From contig CM060988.1 of the NCBI GenBank assembly GCA_030765065.1, positions 178,229,065 through 178,293,064 on the forward strand: a stretch of DNA of 64,000 bases, in the 5' to 3' direction. A model generated the notes under the pieces. The model worked only from the letters and a program-made list of their open reading frames with translations. It did not search any database and was not told where the DNA came from. This DNA comes from Deroplatys truncata. Its lineage: Eukaryota > Arthropoda > Insecta > Mantodea > Mantidae. Numbering within the stretch: the first letter of the stretch is position 1; each line of letters starts with the position of its first letter. This document shows positions 33,850-46,089 of this stretch, piece by piece. The position numbers and the translations under genes were made by a program.

Positions 33850-36336
33850 ATATAAACGATAATGATAGAGATATTAGTGTGAATGTTACACAACAGATTT
33901 TTACTTTCCCTACTGCGTGCATAAACTAAGAAGTACTGCATCTTACCTCAAAATTGGCATTGAGATTTCACTATAAAAACACGATTTTAGGTCATCTGAA
34001 TTCAAAAAGTGGCACTTTAGAGAAAGGTCCGTGTATGTTGCGACGGACCTCTTGAGTGCCTCGTCGTCTTCCTTCCGGGTGTGGGTGTGTTGACGTGTTG
34101 TAATAGAATGTCCCTATAACACCTCTATGTTGGCCTATACTCTTTAACCTATATTTAGGGTGTGATAACAGCAAATGAAATAAAAATTTTAGGTTCCTTT
34201 GAACGGTAATTTACTCACACCAGTTCTCGGAGCCCTCTCGTGTTGGTCCGACAAAGTCGGTGTTGTGCCCGTCAAAGGGAGCCATATCGGCATGTGGGCG
34301 AGTTCGAACGGGGCAGAATGATCGGTCTCCTTGAAGCGGGTTTGTCATACCGTGACATTTCGCTCGTACAGGGCATGCTGCTACGACAGTGATGTGTGTG
34401 TGGAAGCAGTGGATAGATGAAGGTCTACGCAGCGAAGAGCGGGTACTGAACCACGGAACATGACCACAGCACGGGATGACCGTCATCTTGTCTGCATGTC
34501 CATAACGGGCCGTACAGCTTCATCCACAGTGTTGGCTCGACGCTGGAGCACTGTAACAGGTGTGAACTTGTCTGCATCAACGGTTCGTCGCCGTCTGCTG
34601 CAGGTTGGACTGGTTGCATGCATGCCATTACGCCGGCTTCCATTATCCAGAAACCACAAGCTCCTCCGACTGCAATGGGCACGTGAATACCGTCACTGGG
34701 CTGCTGAGTGGCAAAAGCAGTCTTTTCGGACGAGTCCCGCTTCAACGTGTCCTACAGTAATGGCCGCATAGTGTCTGGCCGTACCGTGCTGAGCGCAACC
34801 TGGAGGGCTGCATTGTTAAGCGGCATAGCGGACAAACATCAGGTGTGATGATTTGGGGCGGCATTGGTTACAACAACCTATCTCACCTCCTACGAATTGA
34901 GAGCACTTTGAACAGCAACCGGTTCGGTGGTTGTACTCCCCCTGCTTCAGGCATCTCCACAGGCCACGCTTCAACAGGACAATGCCGGGCCACATATTGC
35001 GAGGAATGTACAAGCCTTCTTCAAGGAGTGACGGCTACCATTACTTCCCTGGCCTGCACGTTCGCCTGACATCTCGCCTATCGAACATGTCTGGGTTATG
35101 GTTGGTCGGCATCTGGTGTGTCACGGTCCTTCAGTAACCAGTGTCACGAATTTGTGGGCTCGAATACAAACCGCGTGGAGGGAAATCCCTCAGGAACTTA
35201 TTCAGAACATTTTTATTCAATGCCACGGCGTATAGCAGCTCTAATTGCAGCGCATGGAGGCCACACCAAATATTGAATATTAGGACTCAAAAGTCATGTA
35301 TAGATTTGAAAAGTTTATCATTTGTTACCTGTCATGTACCTAACCTGTGTTGTTAAATTCATTGAATTCATGCATTTCCTTCTTGGTGTTGCGTTTTTCA
35401 CAAACGGCAGTGTATTATTGGGTTACGGAGCCTATCTATCAAGCTATACCTCCCACTCTATCTATATATTTCCTAAATCGCTAACAGCTTCTTCACACAA
35501 TCCGTGATCTAAGTGGCGTGAAGATTACCCCCCTAAGAAAATTGCAGAAGGTTATGCGAATCTGGGGGCTCTGTCTTATATAATACACCCTGCAAATGAC
35601 GCTTTTACCTTAAGTATCTTAAAGTACTATTGTGGTTGGCTGATCACCTTAGCGTCGTATGAGAACATGTCCTCTCTTTTTGACGCTCCTGGACTTTTCA
35701 TTTATGTTCAAACATCTCGCTATCTCTTTTAAACCTGTATCCAGTCCACCCCAATGTCTCTGCTGGTAATGTTCAGCCCACGCCCTGTGCTCGTACCACC
35801 CCAAAGAGTGTGTTTGTGAACAGTATAACTAAAAAACCTGAAATTTGTTAAATAACAAACTTAGTATTTAAGTTCAGCTTCTTCCACTAAGATTTTCAAA
35901 ACGATCCCGAAAACTCAAACTACCATTTACTTGGAAAATATCTTATTTATTTTGAATTTTCTCAAAAATCCTCTGATGATTTTTATTAAAATACCATCTA
36001 CATATGACTTTTAGTGACAAATAAAACGTATATCTTGAATTTTCTTGGAATAGTCTGTGAATTCCGCTTCATTACAAATGACTTTTCTATGACTGGTAAA
36101 TCGTAAGGGGGAGACAAAATCTTACTATACAAAAAATGTAGATCTCGTTAAAACACATAATTTATGTCAAAAATAGTTGTGCCATTAACCATTCCGAGAT
36201 ACTCTCTGTTATTGGTTTGAATTTTCAAATACTTATACTTTTTTCAAGTGGCAATTGTCTATTATAATAAGCTTTTGTCAAAATAATTTGTAGAAGAGCG
36301 AGTAGAGAGACTCATTTGATGCAGCAGTTCAGATTT
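33850..36336 (-). repeat. Family A copies, 3' and 5' parts split by a long insertion
   Basis: A 5' end fragment on the minus strand lies at 33850-33900. A second copy has its 3' end at 33902-34037 and resumes at 35806-36336 (GTGAACAGTATAACTAAAAA through AGTAGAGAGACTCATT and CAGATTTTTAC). The 1.77 kb between contains the Tc1-like transposase. Confidence 0.7.
34300..35270 (+). pseudogene. Tc1-like transposase, heavily mutated
   Basis: Fragments in changing frames follow the order of a Tc1-family transposase: an N-terminal GRMIGLLEAGLSYRDIS helix-turn-helix (about 34312-34362), VFSDESRFNVSYSNGRIVSG with the first catalytic Asp (34719-34780), QQDNAGPHIARNVQAFFKE with the second Asp (34974-35030), then SPDISPIEHVWVM with the catalytic Glu (35067-35104), and W..IQTAWREIPQELIQN (35160-35208). 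This is the DDE/D layout of Tc1 elements, which excise and insert at TA. Multiple stops and frameshifts make it inactive. Terminal inverted repeats were not found; the surrounding family A break suggests the element ends near 34038 and 35805. Confidence 0.8.
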
Positions 36337-37137
36337 TTACTCAAGTGCTGCTACAAAATCTACTTTTGATTTTCTGGTTGCTATCTCGAAGACAGAAGAG
36401 TAATTTTATCCAACAAAAACAAAACAAGGTCGGACATCGCTTGGAATTTGTCAGAACCAGTTGCTACGTTACGGCTTGAACCTTCTTGCTCCGGGAAGAG
36501 GTAAACAAAATAACTTTTAATGATCAAAACAGAAGTCTTTAACAAGCGAGTCAAGATCGTGAACGGGGACAAAAATTTGGGAATCAATAGACGCAGTGAA
36601 AATGAATGAGGAATGAAAGGAAACAAAACAAGCACAGAACAGCTAGGCAACGAGAGTACAAAAAAGTTAAAAGAGAACAAAAGAGCGACTGAATTTAATG
36701 AAAAAGAGACAGAACAAAAAAAGAAAACAGGAAGAAGAGGCATCGGGACTTTTTCTGCAACTGGCCGTGTGATGGCGCTGCTATTGTTGTAGTGTACAAC
36801 AATGGCGAGCTAACAAAGTACTCGTTTCAAATTTCTGCCTCTTCATTTGCCCCCATCGAGAATTTTCACAGGGGTTTCGTTTGGTCTTGAATCCCATTTT
36901 CCGGAACGTACAAAACACAATATAGTATTGACCGACATGCGAAGTTCGTAGCACGGAACATGACTAAATCAGATATTACGATCACGTTTTGTAATTTAAT
37001 CATTCTTTTATGTTTCAATTGCAATTCAACCATGGCTTGGATGTGAAAGAAGAAAAGAAGAAATGAATATTCTATGTGAAACAGCAAAGAGCAGAAAGGA
37101 ATAAAAAATCCTGCGTTTGGTCTCACTGTAATAGTTG
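36337..37137. other. Unassigned sequence, purine-rich
   Basis: 36570-36740 is purine-rich on the plus strand, making a 120-codon hydrophobic minus-strand frame (36381-36743) without any recognised domain. No family identified. Confidence 0.35.
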
Positions 37138-37141
37138 ATAT

Positions 37142-38293
37142 TGCGGCGGTTTTAGTTTTATATTTATTGTAACATTATTTTAGCCCCACGTTGGGCGCCA
37201 ATTTGCGAGATAACAACAAATTGTGTTTGCAAATAAATGTTTGTTTACATAACTTTAACTGCCCCACGTATGGGAGCCAATTTTATGCAGTATTAATGTT
37301 ATATTTATTATAGCACCACGTTGTGGAAGCCATTATGAAGTAGAATTAATGTTGTATTTGTGTATTTGTAGCCCCACGTTGTGGAAGCCAATTTGCGACG
37401 GTATTAGTTACCATGTTTGTTTACCTCAGTGTTGGTGGAAGCCATTCTTGTGACGTCACTCCTTGTTTGTTTCGAAGCTCCCTCTTGCGTAGCAATTTGT
37501 ATCAGTTTTAAATGTCCACCGGCTAGCTATCATCTGATCTTGGTAGGCATGTATTTCTTACAGGTTGTGAAGCGGAAAGGAATCTTTTATCCAAAAATTA
37601 CTAGTGAAGAAATGTGTTTTATAATGTTTTATTGTCGAACACGTGCACTAACACATTTACATATTAATCTGAATACTCGCCCAAACTGAAACTGTTTGTA
37701 ATAACTTCTCACTTTTAAATCACGTACTTCGACTTTGTGTGTATTTAACTGTATAATATTTTAGATTCTCGTAATTCTGCTGCGTGTAACTTATGACGAA
37801 ATGAAGGACTGATTGGCGACATGTAGTGTACTGAGAATTCCGTTGAACTGGGGGTCGACGTGTAGTGTACTAAGAATCTTGTTGAACTGCGGGGCGACCG
37901 ACTTCGAGCCTGGCTATTTATGCGCTTACCTCAAGATACGCCTAAGGATTATAAATGAAATGCTATTGGCTTATAAAACGCGCCAACATTAGCGTCTATT
38001 TTACTATCCAATAAAAACCACTAATACATATTTCTTTTAAAGAACATTCTGGAAGCTTTTACCGAAAAGGCGCGAAACATTACGTAACTTCCTGGTTCCC
38101 GGTAACGATAAACAACTCACTCCTTGCTGCAGTATTGCGCCACTACTAACAGTTTCAGTAAAGCCTTTTAAACTTATTTCCCAATAATAATTATAATTAA
38201 CAAACATCTGAAATCAATGTCACATAAAAATACATATTCATATTAAAATAATTATTTACATTTGAGTAATTTGTGATACAAATTACCGTATCA
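37142..38293 (-). mobile_element. Solo LTR, family D, with tandem primer-site-like units
   Basis: Plus-strand edges TGCGGCGGTTTTAG and TTACCGTATCA, flanked by ATAT (37138-37141, 38294-38297). Between 37183 and about 37440 are five units whose reverse complement resembles a tRNA-Lys primer-binding site; the first (37183-37200) is an exact TGGCGCCCAACGTGGGGC on the minus strand. At about 37800-37900 are two diverged units of the 36-bp sequence expanded at 3745-4885 (GAATTCCGTTGAACTG, GAATCTTGTTGAACTG, GACGTGTAGTGTACT). A 90-codon frame (37417-37689) has no recognised domain. Confidence 0.8.
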
Positions 38294-38434
38294 ATATAGA
38301 TACATGTACGGTTCCGTGCAAAAAAAATCTTGCCTGCCTATACAGATCGTAATGTTCTCTAATTAAAACCTGATCACACCCAATCCTTACGCTCGCTTCC
38401 TGAACGTCTACCGTTGAAGTAAGTAATTGTCTTT

Positions 38435-38555
38435 ACGTTCATTGCCCCAAAATTTAAAAATAATATATTAACTTTGTAATTAATCTGTTTCTTTAAATAT
38501 TATATATTTATGTTTGCCTCGGCTGCGTCAGTATTTATATTTTTTTTTTAGAGAC
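38435..38555 (-). repeat. Family B LTR fragment
   Basis: TTAACTTTGTAATTAATCTG, TTTGCCTCGGCTGCGTCAG and TTTTTAGAGAC match the middle of reverse-oriented family B copies; both ends are missing. Confidence 0.7.
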
Positions 38556-38984
38556 GTAGAGATAACAGCCATACAGTCGACTGCTGTTTACGTTCCGGCT
38601 CATACGCATAGGTCCACGATTCGTCACCTGTTACAATCTTATATACGTCTTTTGAGGCACCGCCATTGTATTTCTTGAGCATTTTTGTACACCAATGGAC
38701 ACGAGCATCTTTTTTGAGATTGCGTCAAATTATGGGGATCCAACGAGAGCAAACCTTTTTCACGGCTAAATAATCATGCAATATTTTATATATGCTGGTG
38801 GAACTAATACCTAGGGTTGCCACACAATTTTCAAGTTAGTGTAAACAAAACAAATGACGCTCTATTGACAAAATGTTTGAAGTAGATTATGATAAAAAAT
38901 TTAAAACCTTGTATTGGGAACGTCAGATGGCACCTACGACTTTCAGGGTTGCCAGGGCTCAAAATATAAATAGTGCCCCTCGTA
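38556..38984 (-). pseudogene. Mariner fragment, central transposase and one end
   Basis: On the minus strand one frame reads LENCVATLGISSTSIYKILH, then DYLAVKKVCSRWIP, a stop, KDARVHW, KMLKKYNGGASKDVYK and IVTGDESWTYAYEPERKQQS, the last containing the first catalytic Asp of mariner (TGDESW). The part with the second and third Asp is absent. The other edge (CCCCTCGTA at 38976-38984) looks like a mariner end with its TA. The fragment sits against a family A 3' end (38985-39099). Lineage differs from the mariners at 55953 and 58537. Confidence 0.75.
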
Positions 38985-39099
38985 TTTCTTTCGGAGGATG
39001 TTAAAAGGCGTACTTCGGGTAAAATCTCAATGTACGAAATTATTCTGTCAAATGTTGTACTTGGTTTATCTTAAGTAGGCAGCAGAGAGAATAATTACT
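38985..39099 (+). repeat. Family A 3' end, decayed
   Basis: GGGTAAAATCTCAATGTACG through CTTAAGTAGGCAGCAGAGAG align with the family 3' terminus. Confidence 0.5.
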
Positions 39100-39798
39100 T
39101 TTCTTTCCTTTTATTCAGTAAATAAGAGAGCATCTTAAAAGACGGGAATTAAGCAAAATATAAAAGGAACACGTTAACATATAATTAAACTCAGCAAAAT
39201 AAAAGCAGGCGAAGGTAAAGGAGTTGAGACTTGCATAGGAAATGAACAAATCAACAAAAGACAAGACGAAAGAAAAGGGGAGGGAACTCGAAAGAAAGCC
39301 AACAAAACGAAATACACCAGGGAATGCTATAAATTGCAAAGAAGCAACGCAATTTGAAAGTAGCAGGGGCCAGGAAGGTAGTTTGCATACATTTTAGATA
39401 CAAGTTTCTAGAAGCCAGGGGCTCATCAGTGGCGTATCTAATGATATTGCCCCAAATAAAACAAAACAAAATGGTCCGGTTTAGTTTTTCACTACTGCAG
39501 TGCCCTAATTTTAAACTTAAATGGGCAAGTTAAAGAAGACTGTTATGTTAAATACGTAACCTAAGGTCAAATTGGGGCAGATGCAAAGTGCCCTGCTCTG
39601 TAATGGGCGCTTTTGTTAGCAAGAAGCCCAGATTTAGCAAATAGAGACGTTTGTGGGCTAACCCCCCTTAGTTATGTTTCAGATTTGTAGATTTTTATAT
39701 TTATGGGTTTTCACAATTCTGTTCAGTAACGTAATTGAAGACAAGCAACGTTTGTTTATAAATAAAGTTGGGAAATGGTGTCAGAAGAAGAGGCCAAA
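39100..39798. other. Unassigned sequence, purine-rich first part
   Basis: 39110-39300 is purine-rich on the plus strand, again giving open hydrophobic minus-strand frames. The remainder matches nothing I know. Confidence 0.35.
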
Positions 39799-39851
39799 GA
39801 TAAGCATTTTAGAAAAAGGTCCGTGTATGTGTAAACAGCATAACTAAAAAA

Positions 39852-41642
39852 TCTAATGTCTACATTCACATGAATTTCTCTATCCTCTATTTTTATCAGT
39901 GGTACACAAACTATTCTTATTTTTTCCTCTCTACTACATTTAATCCAAATAAACCTTTGTAAAAACAGCTACATTACACATTTCGTTATAGACTCAAAGG
40001 CAACGGCGACAGTCAAATGTTTAACAACTGGACGCTATACGCTGGCCTTAAAATTCCATACTGTTATCATGCAATCGCGAGAAACAACTGAAAATCGATG
40101 GGACATAAAAATAACAAGTATTGAACGATTCGAACCTTCAAAAATGGATATCTCAGAAACAGTTTATGCCACAAGAAACTTACTTTAAGTACAATGTGCG
40201 TTTTAAAGAGATCTAAATTTTTTGTGTGGTACGTTTTCGTATATCGCTTAACGTTTACAAGTTATACAAGATTATACAAAATTCCCTCCGAATGAACAGG
40301 ATTTCCTAGGCTATTCCCAGAAAATTCAAGACATACTTTTTATTTGGCAAAATCCTTAGAGCCATCATTTAGAAAATCAAAAGCTTCAAAAAATCTTCCA
40401 TGTAAAGTGCAAAGTGAGATGATGGTTTGTTACGTTATTATTTTTACCACGCTTTGGGCGTCAATTTGAAGTTGTTTGTATTCAAGGAGTTGTATTATAG
40501 TTCAACTGTTGGGGAGCCGAACTTATAGTAGTTGCAACCGCTCGTATAGTAAACAGTTTCCGGTAGCCTTCGTCCCAAATGCACTTTCAGGTGGGCTTTG
40601 CCCCAAGTTTAAAAAAAATATTAACTTTGTAATTTGACTGCTTCTTTAAATATTATTTGTTTATGTTTGCCTCTGCTAGAGACATGTTTCTCTCAGGCAG
40701 GGTTGTGGTGCAACTAAGAATGTAGGCTTACACAGATTATAATTTTACTTCGCTCCTTTTATTAATGCTTGATACGATTTAAATAACACTTCACTGATAT
40801 AAAGAGCTGTGAGATTCTTTTATGAATTACTTGCACTTTTTAACACGTAAACTATTTTCGTCTCACACAAATATGTATTATACTTCTCAAGGACACTTTT
40901 TGCGTCTGGTTAGTAACGCTATCTGCAGGCTATCAGACTTCTGATTTCTAAATGTTTCTCCTTTTCAGTTTATGATTGGCTAATCCTAGTCCAACAGAAT
41001 ACCTTCATTTAACTAAAGCTTTTTCTGGTTGTTGATTGACTATTTTATAAACTGTCACTAAAATTTACATTATTGTTGCTCCAATCATGACTAGTAGTAT
41101 TTAAACTTTCAAATTCATTATTGCCTCAAGGTTACCTCATTGTTAGCAATTTTAACCTATTATTCTCACAGCTCCTACATTGGTAAATTACGTAATGCAT
41201 TCACATAACATTATTGAACATGCATACAATAGTATACAATAATATAAACATATATAATGACTGTAATATATACTTTTTATATATTGTTACATACACATAT
41301 TGCTTTAAGGCGGGCTGTTATTAAATTTACATGTTATATAATTAGACTGAAATCATTGTGTTAAAAATACTGCCTCAAAAGTGGGATGGGGGCTTTTCTT
41401 GGCAATCTTCGTGTCGCATCCTTGGAAGATACTAAACTTAAATACCAAGTAGGTATTTATCCAACTTTTCGTTTTTTAGTTACGCTGTTCACAGACAGAC
41501 ACAACCATACGGACATGTTTCCAAAAATGCTTTATTTGGATTCAGGGTAGCTCAAAATGTGTATTTCCGGTGAAGTCTCGGTATAGAATTTTTGGTTGGA
41601 ATGCAATATTTCCCCTACTAACTCTACGTAGTCGAGAAAGTA
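39852..41642 (+). repeat. Family A subfamily 2, split by a solo LTR
   Basis: 5' AATCTAATGTCTACATTCAC; 3' CTACTAACTCTACGTAGTCG then AGAAAGTAA. The LTR at 40415-41377 breaks the usual CATGTAAAGGGTA/GTGGGATGGGG region. A 53-bp minus-strand fragment of the same family precedes it (39799-39851). Confidence 0.85.
40415..41377 (-). mobile_element. Solo LTR, family B (AAAG target duplication)
   Basis: Plus-strand edges TGAGATGATGG and ACTGCCTCA, flanked by AAAG (40411-40414, 41378-41381). Contains CCACGCTTTGGGCGTCAATT (primer-site-like unit, reversed), GTTGGGGAGCCGAAC, CTTCACTGATATAAAGAGC and GGTTACCTCATTGTTAGC. Confidence 0.87.
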
Positions 41643-41644
41643 AA

Positions 41645-42786
41645 TATGTGATGTATTACATTCACATGACTTTATACCGTCTATCGCTTATTAGTGGGTA
41701 TAAAAATTATTCTTATCGACGTTTATTTTCCTGTCGACTTCATTTTAACCGAAATATACATTTCGGGAAATAGTTGTAGTATACATTTCGTTGTAGATAC
41801 AAAGGGAATAGAGATATTCAAATGTTTTAAGAACTAGACGCTATACTCTGGCCTTAAAATTCCATACTGTTTCCATGACAATGCGAGAAGTAACTGAAAA
41901 TAGACATGATTTTGAAAGAATGACCAAATATTGAGGATTTAGAACCATTTATAACGATATTTCGGAAATGACAGATGCCACAAAAAAGTTATTTGAAATA
42001 AAAATTATATGCTTTAAAGAAATCCATATTTTTTGTGCAGCACGTTTTCGTCTATCGCTTAACGTTTACCAGTTATGCAGAAATATATAACTTTGCTTCA
42101 AATGAAGAGGACTGCATAAGCTATTCCCTCTATAGTCATGTAAATATCTTTATGCTCGACCATGCCAAAATGTAGTACTTATACGACTGGTAGCAGTACT
42201 TTAATGGGCCTCATTAAAGTACACCTGTTCATTAAAGTATTGGTATTCGACCAATCAGAAGTGGCCAGGTAACATTGTGAAAGCGCAAGTATCGTACGTC
42301 TCACAACGCTAGCAACTTTGACACAGGTGCTACAAGGTCATTGTATTGTAACCATAGATAAAGGAATAACGATTGTAACACATCACTCAAACCAGAAACG
42401 AATACTTATGAAACCTTTAATTTAGATACATGGTTGAGCATAAACAGTCGTATTAAACTTGACTATAATGGTGATTAAAATGCTCGTATAATAATTATTC
42501 GCTTCGCTCGCATTTTAATTACTGGCATATAGTCTCGTTGCGTAATATACTATTAATACATGTAATTTCATAAAAATATTTAGACACATTTTTCGTAAAT
42601 AATAGTTTGGTATTTATCAGACATTTCGTTTTTGATTTGTTCTGCTCAGGCACACACATAGACCCCTTTAGTAAAAATGTTTTAATTCGGGGACCCCAAA
42701 ACGTGTATTTAAGTGAAATCTCGATACCGAATTTTGGGGCAATACTTTCTGCACACTACTAGTTGCGTGATAGCGAAAGTAGTAAA
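41645..42786 (+). repeat. Family A subfamily 2, split by a MITE-like insertion
   Basis: 5' ATGTGATGTATTACATTCAC then ATGACTTTATAC; 3' near 42783 (GTGATAGCGAAAGTAG). The segment 42150-42545 has no family A similarity. Confidence 0.75.
42150..42545. mobile_element. MITE-like element with inverted segments
   Basis: TTATGCTCGACCATG at the left (42149-42163) is matched by CATGGTTGAGCATAA near 42431-42445, an inverted pair with one mismatch. A second inverted pair lies to the right: GTGATTAAAATGC (42473-42485) and GCATTTTAATTAC (42511-42523), within a longer imperfect palindrome bounded by GACTATA and TATAGTC. No coding capacity. Superfamily unknown. Confidence 0.5.
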
Positions 42787-43544
42787 TAAATATACAAAGA
42801 AGCAGCAGCTTATGCTAGATAATTTGTGGTGAAATAATAAAAATCTTTTCTCTAAAGCGCTGTAGTTTTGTATTTTGCGCCTCTAGTGAAGTAACTAATT
42901 TAAACATTTTGGTGCTTATCGATTTGTTTGTTCGGACTTTTAAGAATTTTGGGAGAGAAGGTTTGAACTTTCTCAGCCAACTTTAAAACTCCCCAAAGTT
43001 ACGTAATCCTTGCGTTACCCTAGGGTTTTTCTTCCTAACTTTATTCCTTAGCCATTATCCGCTTTCCCTCTTCCTTTCTTCTCTACGTGCGTGCGAACTG
43101 CTTTCCCAAGTTGACTCAAGATTCGAAACGCGTTGGCAGCTTGCGAGGATGTTATAACAATAAATTCGACAAGTTGGTAGAACTGTGAGAGCAATTTCAG
43201 TATATTGTTCCCTTTTTTTATATCAAGTGTCAAGAATCGCGGCGTTGTTTGTCTCCTGGAGAACACTTAACATAAATAAAGACCGGAGCCAGCTGTTTCC
43301 AACAGTGCTTGAAAACATGTCCTCAGATTCAGTAGAAATAAACTTTGTCGCTCGTTAGTTGTTTTGATCTTCATCTGGTAAGATACGATTGCTGCAGAAA
43401 CTTCTTTACAACACTTGACATTTCTGTTTTAACTCGAAACTGTATAGCAAATGGAGTTTAACTGGTTACTATAGCAACGGAATGGCTTTAAGGGTATTAA
43501 AACGAAACCGTAAATACATTACCCTTGTGGCCTGGTGATTAACA
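42787..43544. other. Unassigned sequence
   Basis: No family recognised. A 72-codon minus-strand frame (43048-43266) has no known domain. Confidence 0.35.
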
Positions 43545-43612
43545 TGATAGCTTCCAAATCAAGAGGTCCAAGGTTCGATTCCCGGCTGAGGATTCGAATT
43601 TTTTTTCGTCAG
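43545..43612 (+). repeat. tRNA-derived SINE head
   Basis: TGGCCTGGTGATTAACATG (A-box region), TTCCAAATC at the anticodon-loop position and GGTTCGATTCCCGG (B box, 43571-43584) follow tRNA spacing and most resemble tRNA-Gly. The ends do not pair as an acceptor stem, and a T-rich run follows, so a SINE is more likely than a tRNA gene. Confidence 0.5.
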
Positions 43613-43811
43613 AATTATTCTCCATCCTACTTAGAGTCTAGAGGTGTCACTGATAGCGTGTGTGAATTTATTGTTTATAAAGAAAAACCCAAATAAACAA
43701 CAGTAAAACGAGTGAACATGATTGCCGATGAGCAATTGTTCCAAAGGCAAAGCCGCCGATATAAAAGGTGGCATATAAATGAAAATGAATGTCTAAACTA
43801 TTCTTACTAAA

Positions 43812-44535
43812 GTTTATTATAAGTAGGGGAAGTATTGCATTGCACCCAAAAATTCGATACCGATATTTCATCGAAAATGCATGTTTTGAGGTGCTCGGAA
43901 TCCAAACAAAGCATTTTTGGAAACATGTCCGTGTGTGTATGTGTCAAATCTGTGAACAGCATAACTCAAAAACGTAAAGTCGGATTAATACCAAATTTGG
44001 TATTTGAGTTTAGTATCCTCCAAGCATGCGACACGAAAGCTATCAATAAAATCCCTTCACCCCAGGCTACCCTTTACATGCAACATTATTCGAAAATGTT
44101 TATTTTCTCAAAATTTACTCTTAACGATTTTGATTAAAACCATCATATGTTTAAGAAATTTTCATGACAAATGAAATGTATATCTCAAATTTTCTGGGAA
44201 ATGTCTCCAAAAGTCCTCTTCGTATTAAATGACTTTCGCATAACTGGTAAACCGTAAGAGATAGACAGTTTTACTACACAGAAATGTGTAATATACATTT
44301 TTTTTGTCGGGTGAACCATTTCCAAATTTGAATTTTCCGATACTTATACTTTTTCTCAAATGGGAATTCGTTATTCATTTTTTTATCTCCTGGATATACA
44401 AAGACAATGGAATGCGCCACATAGCAACCAGCTCTTAAAATATTTGACTATCGCTTAAAGCCTACCATATTCCCCTTGCACCTACAAGAAAATTAGCAAT
44501 AAGATTAGTTTATGCAAATGTTTATCTCGATTAAA
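43812..44535 (-). repeat. Family A element, 5' end missing
   Basis: 3' end at TTATAAGTAGGGGAAGTATT (43816), running to CTCGATTAAAAAATGTGC near 44535, where similarity stops short of the 5' terminus. Confidence 0.85.
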
Positions 44536-44865
44536 AAATGTGCACTAAATGTGTAATAAAAGTTTATCTTGATTAACCCTTGCCAAAATTATTTTTCTCT
44601 TTCTCTTAATTCATAAATCGGTTTGCATATCTTTTCAAGGCACCATAACACAAGCGATTACAACAACCGTGATCGTTAAATTGAGACTAAATGGTTTCGT
44701 TCAAAGCATCGCGCTTTCCAATCCCAGCGACTGCAGTCAAATGTGCCTGTAGTAAAGGACGGGGAGGGTGCAAGTAAAATAATCGCTGTGATCGCAATTT
44801 TGGATGCTTACATTTGACTATCGTTGCACGATTTTGATCCTGGTTATTAAAAAAACTTAAGTTTT
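44536..44865. other. Unassigned sequence
   Basis: Nothing recognised apart from a stray family A-like TTTGACTATCG near 44814-44824. Confidence 0.35.
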
Positions 44866-45560
44866 ATTACAACAAATCTTGTGCGTTATATTCACACGAC
44901 TTTCTCTGCCCTCCATAGTTTATCAGTGCGTATAAAACTATTCTTACAAAAGCTTAGTTTTCTATCTGCTACATTTTAATCGAGATAGATCTTTCCAGAA
45001 ATACCTATATTAGACGTTTCGTTACAGATACAAAAGGAACAACGATAGTCAAATGTTTAAGAACTGGACGCTATATGCTGGCCTTAAAATTCCATACTGT
45101 TTCCGTGACATCGCGAGAAACAGCTGAATGTTGAAAGGACTTCAAAAGAATTGTAAATATTTAACAATTCGAACCTTTAATAACGTGTATCTCGGAAATG
45201 GCTGATGCCACAATAATGTTATTTGAAATAAATTGTGTATTTTAGAGAGATCTATATTTCTTGTGTAGTACGTTTTCGTATATTGCTTAACGTTTAGCCG
45301 TTATACAAGATTATAGAAAATTCAAGTAATACATTTTGTTTTTCAGTAAATATATCTCACATATAGTACTTTAATCAAAATCATTTTAGCCATTTTTAGA
45401 AAATAAAAAATTTCGAAAAATGCCCCATGTAAATATAGTTTGGGGTGGGAGATTTAGTTGAAAATCTTCCTGTCGCGTCTTTGGTATTAATCCTACTTTT
45501 CGGTTTTGAGTTATGCTGTTCACAGACACGCACACAGAGTTTTTTTCTGTAAAGCACCTT
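44866..45560 (+). repeat. Family A subfamily 2, 3' end missing
   Basis: 5' AAATCTTGTGCGTTATATTC then ACACGACTTTCTCTGCC; the copy stops after the microsatellite (CACAGACACGCACACAGAG). A short reverse 5'-end fragment follows at 45585-45680. Confidence 0.8.
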
Positions 45561-45680
45561 CGTACCAAATATGGTGCACCAGGCTATAAGCAGTAGTCAA
45601 AAGAATAAGCTTTTGCAAGAATAGTTCGAAGAAGAGTGAGTAGACAAAGCCATGTGAATGCAGAGCATCATAATTTTTTG

Positions 45681-46089
45681 TTTTAAAGGAGAGAATAGTT
45701 TCTTGTGTCACTGGATAAAATTTTCCTGCTAGAATGCGTGTAAAAACAAACAAGTGGCGTAATATTCATAAAACATAACGGTCGCCGTGTTAGGGATATC
45801 GCTGGATACACAGAGAGGCAATTAAAGTGGAAACCTCATCAGGAGAGGTGCAGTGTTTATTGACTTGACCAACAGAGCCGCAGGTAACAACACAGTAGCT
45901 GCGTGCTCCCTATTGTCGACTCCACCTACATCACGGAACTGAATATATGGGCTCTAGCCACTCCCTTAGTCTCTGCAAGGCCTTCAGGATTACATTTCAC
46001 CTTCCCTGTGTCAAAAATTACAACAGAGATAACAGGAGTGACCAATTCAGGAAATCAATATCTATCCTGCCGGTTAAGACAGTATAGGT
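45681..46089. other. Unassigned sequence
   Basis: No family or gene recognised. Confidence 0.35.

Noticed and set aside
36381-36743. 120-codon minus-strand frame, possible membrane protein
   Set aside because: Hydrophobic bias comes from a purine-rich plus strand; no start context, domain or conserved pattern.
43545-43612. tRNA-Gly gene
   Set aside because: Good A/B-box spacing, but acceptor ends do not pair and a T-rich tail follows; better read as a SINE head. The same reasoning applies to 26460 and 28548.
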